Positions 59,429 to 64,000 of a stretch of 64,000 nucleotides of DNA are shown here, piece after piece (within the stretch, counting starts at the first letter, position 1; each line of letters starts with the position of its first letter). Source of the stretch: Hafnia alvei (GTDB taxonomy: Bacteria; Pseudomonadota; Gammaproteobacteria; Enterobacterales; Enterobacteriaceae); NCBI RefSeq assembly GCF_900095695.1, contig NZ_FMIQ01000014.1, positions 124,001-188,000 on the forward strand. The letters run 5' to 3'. The notes under the pieces were generated by a model that did no database searches, was not told where the DNA came from, and saw only the letters and a program-made list of their open reading frames with translations. The translations under genes and the position numbers were made by a program.

Positions 59429-60355
59429 CTAAAAAATCGAGCGGCCAATGCGCTGTGCCAAGATTTCAAGCGCAGCGGTTCCCGCCAGTGAGTTACCCGA
59501 GGCATCCAGTTCTGGACACCAAACCGCGATACTCATTTCATGTGGAACAACGGCAATAATGCCACCGCCCACGCCTGACTTGCCGGGCATCCCGACACGA
59601 TAGGCAAATTCGCCAGCGCCATCATACATACCGCTGGTTACCATCATGGCATTAATCTGGCGGTTCTGCCGCTCATTGATGAGAGGCTCATCCAGCGCAG
59701 GTGAATGCCCGTTATTGGCAAGATAGACAAAAGTACGCGCCAGTTCCATACAGCTCATTCTTAAAGCGCAGTAGTGGAAGTAGGTTTGCAGCACCGTAAT
59801 TACGTCATTTTCGAAGTTGCCAAACGACTTCATCAGATACGCAATAGCCGCATTTCGATCTGAATGTTCAAACTCAGAGCGCGCAACACGAGCGTCATAC
59901 ACGATATCCGGCTCACCAGACAGCGCCCGTACCACTTCCAGCATACGCTGCTTAGGCGCGCTCAGACGCGACTGGAGCATATCGCACACCACCAGCGCAC
60001 CTGCGTTAATAAAAGGGTTGCGCGGCTTCCCCTGCTCCAGCTCAAGCTGCAACAGCGAGTTAAACGGCTGACCAGACGGTTCTTTACCGACGCGCGCCCA
60101 GATATCCGACTCCGCATAGCGGCTCAGCGCCAAGGTCAAGCTCAATACTTTAGAAATCGACTGAATAGAAAAGCGCTCATCTGCGTCACCGGCTTGGTAG
60201 GTTTCGCCATCGACGGTACATACGGCAATCCCCAGCTTATTCGCAGGCACTTCAGCCAAAGCCGGGATATAGTCCGCCACTTTGCCCTGCCCAATCAAAG
60301 GGCGTACCTGAGCCAGAATATCTTCCAGCAGTTGATTACTCAGCTTAGTCGCCAC
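59429..60355 (-). CDS. glsB: Glutaminase
   Basis: Serine-dependent beta-lactamase-like glutaminase hydrolysing glutamine to glutamate and ammonia. 308 residues. The catalytic Ser-x-x-Lys is SISK at 66-69 in [13 protein letters not shown], with YESxN- and GSG-type regions ([41 protein letters not shown]). Like E. coli YneH (GlsB). It precedes yggN by 14 bp, suggesting co-transcription. AGCGTGTGGCGAC lies upstream of the ATG with a weak ribosome site. Confidence 0.96.
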   Translation of the reverse strand: MATKLSNQLLEDILAQVRPLIGQGKVADYIPALAEVPANKLGIAVCTVDGETYQAGDADERFSIQSISKVLSLTLALSRYAESDIWARVGKEPSGQPFNSLLQLELEQGKPRNPFINAGALVVCDMLQSRLSAPKQRMLEVVRALSGEPDIVYDARVARSEFEHSDRNAAIAYLMKSFGNFENDVITVLQTYFHYCALRMSCMELARTFVYLANNGHSPALDEPLINERQNRQINAMMVTSGMYDGAGEFAYRVGMPGKSGVGGGIIAVVPHEMSIAVWCPELDASGNSLAGTAALEILAQRIGRSIF

Positions 60356-60562
60356 ACGCTACTCCACAATGCATCCAAAATACGTTCATAACGGGCGGGA
60401 GGATAAAGCAAATGCGGCGGAACGGAAAGGAGTAGCGGAGAGATAACGTGGATACAAAATAACTTTGCGAACAGCATTCCATAAGCTGTGGGTCTCACTA
60501 GAAGATTAAAATAATCAGAGCTAGATTGCGCAAATTAACGCTATGGACAGAGAGTGAATTAC

Positions 60563-61057
60563 ATGGAATTTCTAGCGCTAAAACAGGGGGGCTTCACCCT
60601 GCATCTATGCCATTTCAGCATCCATAATCAACCGTTTACCTGTTTGTTTTCTTTGGTAGATCTCAATGATGCCAGCTACTTAATGTTTAGATCTGATGAG
60701 GTTGGTTTTTTATTGCAAGAACCTAGTTATGACGTCAAATTCGATCGCCAAGATAACTTTGAGTCTGGCCATTTTTATGCATCTCCGGTTTCACAAATAA
60801 CGAGCTTTGGTTATCGAGAACTATTGGTGTTAGGCAAAATTCTCACGCGAATTATTGAACAGCATTATCAAACGTTTAATGCTAAATCCTATTTTGCCAA
60901 CGCTGAAAATATACGCTTAAAACATTTCTACAATAGGCTTGTACGAAGAGGGGAAAATAGGTTAAATTTTGAACTTAATAACAATATTGGCCCTGGAGAA
61001 CTCGGTTATGCTTTCAAGACCCCCAGTTTCAGAACTCAAAAAAATGACCGTACGTGA
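60563..61057 (+). CDS. Orphan hypothetical protein, first of an overlapping pair
   Basis: 164-residue soluble protein of no family I recognise. It begins MEFLALKQGGFTLHLCHFSIHNQPFTCLFSLVDLNDASYLMFRSD, has basic-aromatic middle parts (SYDVKFDRQDNFESGHFYASP) and an NRLVRRGENRLNFEL-type end. A GTG three codons upstream is an alternative start. It overlaps the small gene below by 50 bp. Codon use and base composition are more A/T-rich than the neighbours, hinting at recent arrival. Confidence 0.6.
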   Translation: MEFLALKQGGFTLHLCHFSIHNQPFTCLFSLVDLNDASYLMFRSDEVGFLLQEPSYDVKFDRQDNFESGHFYASPVSQITSFGYRELLVLGKILTRIIEQHYQTFNAKSYFANAENIRLKHFYNRLVRRGENRLNFELNNNIGPGELGYAFKTPSFRTQKNDRT

Positions 61058-61151
61058 ACGAAAGATTTTAGGTATGCAACTTGCCAAGCAAGCCTTCGAT
61101 TTGGCAGTCAAAAACGATAAAATTGTGCGGATACCCTTCGCAAAACAATAA
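61008..61151 (+). CDS. Orphan small protein, second of an overlapping pair
   Basis: 47-residue basic peptide MLSRPPVSELKKMTVRERKILGMQLAKQAFDLAVKNDKIVRIPFAKQ-like in outline, with an amphipathic helix. GGAG is nine bases before the ATG, inside the first gene. A longer frame adds 13 residues. The 50-bp overlap and shared terminator suggest one coupled operon, the gene layout of many two-component toxin-antitoxin or regulator pairs. No family was recognised. Confidence 0.55.
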   Translation: MLSRPPVSELKKMTVRERKILGMQLAKQAFDLAVKNDKIVRIPFAKQ

Positions 61152-61176
61152 AAAACCCGCCGAAGCGGGTTTTTTT
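61151..61176. terminator. Bidirectional terminator between orphan pair and yggL
   Basis: AAAAACCCGC (61151-61160), CGAA loop, GCGGGTTTTT (61165-61174), and T-run to 61176. Serves both converging transcripts. Confidence 0.85.
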
Positions 61177-61189
61177 ATACCTGTGGAAA

Positions 61190-61516
61190 TCAATCCCACC
61201 AAACATCAAACAGATCGCTCACGACAACATTTTTCATGCCGTGTGCTTCCAGCCAGTCTTTGACCAGCTTCTGATGTTCTTCGGTGCACTGACCGATCTG
61301 CTGCAGGCAAATCAGACCTTCCCACGCCAGATAGCCACTGCCATCAAATGCCAGACCGTTTGGCTCAATCGCTTCATCGATGAATTTATCAACGGTAGTG
61401 TCGATAATGTCGATACCGGTGCCTTCTTCAAAGTTCCAGCTTACGCTGAAACCCAATTCCTGAAACTCATCGATATGCATCTTTTTACGCAAACGACGGC
61501 TGCGGTTTTTAGCCAT
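61190..61516 (-). CDS. yggL: DUF469 (YggL) protein
   Basis: 108-residue YggL/DUF469 family protein, reported to associate with the 50S ribosomal subunit. Seen: start [25 protein letters not shown], then EAIEPNGLAFDGSGYLAWEGLICLQQIGQCTEEHQ. Its ATG overlaps the trmB stop by one base (TAATG), so it is translationally coupled to trmB, as in E. coli. Confidence 0.94.
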   Translation of the reverse strand: MAKNRSRRLRKKMHIDEFQELGFSVSWNFEEGTGIDIIDTTVDKFIDEAIEPNGLAFDGSGYLAWEGLICLQQIGQCTEEHQKLVKDWLEAHGMKNVVVSDLFDVWWD

Positions 61517-62232
61517 TATTCTACCCTCTCAAACATCAAATCCCAGTTGCCATGCCCCAAACGCTGACCACGCAGTTCAAACTTCGTTAATGGACGCGAG
61601 TCCGGCCGAGGGACGTATGTATTATCGCTGGACAGGTTTTTGTAACCCGGTGCGTTGTTCATCACTTCCAGCATATGCTCGGCGTAGTTTTCCCAGTCAG
61701 TTGCCATATGGAAAACGCCGCCGATTTTTAACTTGCTCTTAATCTGCTGTGCAAACGGAGCCTGTACGATACGGCGCTTATGATGGCGCGCCTTATGCCA
61801 TGGATCGGGGAAGAATAGCTGAACCATTGCCAGCGAATTCTCCGGGATCATCTCTTCCAATACTTCAATCGCATCATGGCACATCACGCGTAAATTGGTG
61901 ATACCTGCTTCATGAGCTGCGGCTAAACATGCCCCCACGCCTGGCGAGTGGACTTCAATGCCGAGGAAGTTTTTCTCAGGATGCTGCTGCGCCATGGTAA
62001 CCAATGACGCGCCCATACCAAAGCCGATTTCAAGCACGGTAGGCGCTTCACGGCCAAATAAAGCAACGAGATCCAGCGGTTGTGGCTGAAAATCTACGCC
62101 CATCACCGGCCAGAAGTTATCCAGCGCAAACTGCTGCCCTTTGGTCAGACGCCCTTGGCGGCGTACAAAACTGCGGATACGGCGCATAACGCGGCCGTTC
62201 TCATCAAATTCCGGTGATACAACGTCATTCAT
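61516..62232 (-). CDS. trmB: tRNA (guanine46-N7)-methyltransferase
   Basis: SAM-dependent enzyme making m7G46 in tRNA variable loops. 238 residues. SAM motif EIGFGMG at 68-74, substrate region [19 protein letters not shown] and [15 protein letters not shown] at the C-terminus. First gene of trmB-yggL; mutY is divergent 349 bp away. Confidence 0.97.
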   Translation of the reverse strand: MNDVVSPEFDENGRVMRRIRSFVRRQGRLTKGQQFALDNFWPVMGVDFQPQPLDLVALFGREAPTVLEIGFGMGASLVTMAQQHPEKNFLGIEVHSPGVGACLAAAHEAGITNLRVMCHDAIEVLEEMIPENSLAMVQLFFPDPWHKARHHKRRIVQAPFAQQIKSKLKIGGVFHMATDWENYAEHMLEVMNNAPGYKNLSSDNTYVPRPDSRPLTKFELRGQRLGHGNWDLMFERVE

Positions 62233-62581
62233 AGTGGTGCTTCATCTGCCTGAATGTGGATGTTTAACATAAAGTGAGCGCGCATTATGCAAAATTGGCC
62301 CGTTTTAACAAGTTTTGATTTTAACAGCTACTGGCAAGCTCTAGTCAGAAACTTTCATTAATTAGAGTTATTCGTTGAATAAAACACGTATTAATCATCG
62401 CTATTACATCACCATTTTAGCTATGGCCAACATCCTGTGAATAACAGGAAATCGCCTATTCGCACCAGCTTGAGAAAGATCCGGTTTACAGCAGGTAGGC
62501 TCTGTGCTGCAATCGCTGCCTATTTTTATCGGCCTCGCTTTCTTAACCAGCGCGGCCTATTGGGAACTTTTCACGCTTATG
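62233..62581. other. Divergent intergenic region trmB / mutY
   Basis: 349 bp with no credible gene. A/T-rich from 62270 to 62420, probable promoters for trmB and mutY. The open frames reading into mutY from 62437 or 62504 lack family counterparts. Confidence 0.5.
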
Positions 62582-63637
62582 ATGCTGGCGCAACAGTTCG
62601 CGCAGTCGGTGCTAACTTGGTACGACCGCTACGGACGTAAAACTTTGCCGTGGCAAAGTCCAAAAACACCTTATCAAGTATGGCTTTCAGAAGTCATGTT
62701 GCAACAAACACAGGTTGCGACGGTGATCCCCTATTTTCTGCGTTTTATGGAAAAATTCCCTGACGTGCGAGCGTTGGCCGCAGCGCCTCAGGATGAGGTT
62801 TTACACCTGTGGACCGGTCTCGGCTACTATGCCCGTGGGCGTAATCTGCATAAAGCCGCGCAAACCATCGTTGAAAAGCACGGCGGTGAATTCCCAACCT
62901 CTTTTGAAGACGTATGCGCACTGCCTGGCGTTGGGCGTTCCACCGCAGGCGCGATCCTCTCTTTATCGCTTGGCCAGCATTACCCTATTTTAGACGGAAA
63001 CGTAAAACGCGTATTGGCTCGCTGCTATGCGGTTGACGGTTGGCCGGGCAAAAAAGAGGTTGAAAACCGTCTGTGGCAAATCAGTGAGGAAGTCACTCCG
63101 GCCAAAGGTGTCAGCCAATTTAATCAGGCGATGATGGATTTAGGTGCAATAGTTTGTACGCGCAGCAAACCAAAATGCGAACTGTGCCCGCTGAGCGGCG
63201 GATGCATAGCTTACGCCAACAATAGTTGGAGCCAGTATCCGGGCAAGAAACCGAAACAGACCATTCCCGAGCGAACCGGCTATTTCTTAATGATGCAAAT
63301 AGGCGATAACGTCTGGCTGGAACAGCGTCCTAACGTTGGGCTATGGGGCGGTCTATATTGTTTCCCACAGTTCGCCAGCGAGGATGAATTGCGTCAACAC
63401 GTTAAGTCCTTGGGCGTGGATCAGCCGAAGCTTCATCAGCTAACCTCATTTCGCCACACCTTTAGCCATTTTCATTTAGATATCGTGCCAATTTGGTTTG
63501 ATATAACACAGCACAGTCACTGCATGGATGAAGGAACTGGACTCTGGTATAACTTAGCCCAGCCACCGTCTGTCGGTCTGGCAGCCCCCGTGGAACGTTT
63601 ATTGCAGCAGCTGGCAAAAGAGCCCGTTGCTAAGTGA
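62582..63637 (+). CDS. mutY: Adenine DNA glycosylase
   Basis: Base-excision enzyme removing adenine opposite 8-oxoguanine. 351 residues from [25 protein letters not shown], close to the E. coli 350; the longer frame adds 26 residues. Catalytic Glu37 (in [11 protein letters not shown]), helix-hairpin-helix [10 protein letters not shown] with Asp138, the 4Fe-4S cysteines [17 protein letters not shown], and a MutT-like C-terminal domain for 8-oxoG recognition. yggX follows 51 bp downstream, as in E. coli. Confidence 0.97.
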   Translation: MLAQQFAQSVLTWYDRYGRKTLPWQSPKTPYQVWLSEVMLQQTQVATVIPYFLRFMEKFPDVRALAAAPQDEVLHLWTGLGYYARGRNLHKAAQTIVEKHGGEFPTSFEDVCALPGVGRSTAGAILSLSLGQHYPILDGNVKRVLARCYAVDGWPGKKEVENRLWQISEEVTPAKGVSQFNQAMMDLGAIVCTRSKPKCELCPLSGGCIAYANNSWSQYPGKKPKQTIPERTGYFLMMQIGDNVWLEQRPNVGLWGGLYCFPQFASEDELRQHVKSLGVDQPKLHQLTSFRHTFSHFHLDIVPIWFDITQHSHCMDEGTGLWYNLAQPPSVGLAAPVERLLQQLAKEPVAK

Positions 63638-63688
63638 AAATTATGACTTTCAATAAACTGAACCAGGCTCACCACATGAGGAATAATC

Positions 63689-63961
63689 ATGAGTAGAACA
63701 ATTTTTTGTACATTTCTGAACCAAGAGGCCGAAGGGCAGGATTTCCAGCTATATCCAGGTGAACTGGGTAAGCGCATCTATAACGAAATCTCTAAAGAGG
63801 CGTGGTCGCAGTGGATGTCGAAACAAACCATGCTCATCAACGAGAAAAAACTCAACATGATGAACCCTGACGACCGAAAACTGCTGGAACAGGAAATGGT
63901 GAAGTTCCTGTTTGAAGGCCACGACGTGCATATCGAAGGTTACACGCCGCCAAGTCAGTAA
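63689..63961 (+). CDS. yggX: Fe(2+)-trafficking protein YggX
   Basis: 90-residue protein of the UPF0269 family, implicated in protecting iron-sulfur clusters against superoxide and moving ferrous iron. Seen: [19 protein letters not shown] with conserved Cys7, [63 protein letters not shown] precedes the ATG. mutY-yggX is the conserved order; mltC would follow beyond the window. Confidence 0.97.
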   Translation: MSRTIFCTFLNQEAEGQDFQLYPGELGKRIYNEISKEAWSQWMSKQTMLINEKKLNMMNPDDRKLLEQEMVKFLFEGHDVHIEGYTPPSQ

Positions 63962-64000
63962 GCTTATTAATAAGTATATTGCGGGTTTAATAACGTTAAG

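Noticed and set aside
62437..62640. 67-codon plus-strand frame upstream of mutY
   Set aside because: Overlaps the mutY start in another frame, no ribosome site or family; leader translation only.

Overview
The window is chromosomal DNA of a gammaproteobacterium of the order Enterobacterales, most probably Hafnia (or its close relative Obesumbacterium). Almost every housekeeping protein reads as a close relative of its E. coli counterpart. The inducible lysine decarboxylase has 739 residues with a Lys/Pro/Ala-rich tail, as I remember for the Hafnia alvei enzyme; the E. coli CadA is 715. All identifications come from reading motifs and recalling families. No search was run.

Layout. (1) 0-2.2 kb: two entericidin lipopeptides (ecnB, ecnA) and elongation factor P (efp), with the EF-P lysine 2,3-aminomutase epmB divergent. 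(2) 2.2-11.6 kb: a minus-strand housekeeping block hemW-rdgB-yggU-yggT-yggS, then ruvX-yqgE, gshB, rsmE, endA and sprT. Inside it are plus-strand yggR (PilT-like) and a yefM-yoeB toxin-antitoxin pair. (3) 11.6-23.2 kb: metabolic cargo. It holds the acid-stress operon cadBA without cadC, an unannotated hok/sok type I toxin locus, ygiC-ygiB, and gldA-dhaKLM for glycerol and dihydroxyacetone use. (4) 23.2-34.2 kb: a block in the E. coli 94-minute order: yjeI, groL-groS with a sigma-32 promoter, fxsA, aspA-dcuA, cutA-dsbD-yjdC, then yfdX and tRNA-Phe. (5) 34.2-38.3 kb: a small accessory island behind the tRNA. It has a P4-satellite-like leader with three copies of a repeated module, a Ner-type regulator, a frameshifted orphan gene of about 590 codons and a GNAT/DUF1778 toxin-antitoxin pair. 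(6) 38.4-48.5 kb: LysR/padC, a MocR regulator with the cyanide-insensitive oxidase genes cioABC, ylaC, yneE, a cupin protein, the pyruvate-regulated transporter yhjX and hdeD. (7) 48.8-57.4 kb: the L-fucose regulon, fucAO divergent from fucPIKUR. fucO is broken by a 7-bp tandem duplication. (8) 57.4-64 kb: opgC, yggN, glsB, an orphan gene pair, yggL-trmB, mutY-yggX.

How the genes work together. CadA consumes a proton per lysine and CadB exchanges cadaverine for lysine, so cadBA counters acid. GldA makes dihydroxyacetone, and DhaK-DhaL-DhaM phosphorylates it with PEP-derived phosphate. AspA plus DcuA supply fumarate and C4-dicarboxylate exchange for anaerobic respiration. FucP-I-K-A turn L-fucose into dihydroxyacetone phosphate and lactaldehyde, and intact FucO would reduce the lactaldehyde. 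EpmB supplies beta-lysine for EF-P Lys34.

The most notable unexplained signals are: the exact 7-bp duplication that switches fucO off; twin 15-bp palindromes 32 bp apart upstream of gldA-dhaKLM; the frameshifted lysine-rich orphan gene beside a P4-type RNA immunity leader; a complete chromosomal hok/sok locus bounded by 14-bp direct repeats; an overlapping orphan pair at 60.6-61.15 kb; and an apparent YpdB box upstream of yhjX. Gene order also shows a rearrangement compared with E. coli: a roughly 21-kb block sits between epmB and yjeI, and cadBA is away from its usual place beside tRNA-Phe.
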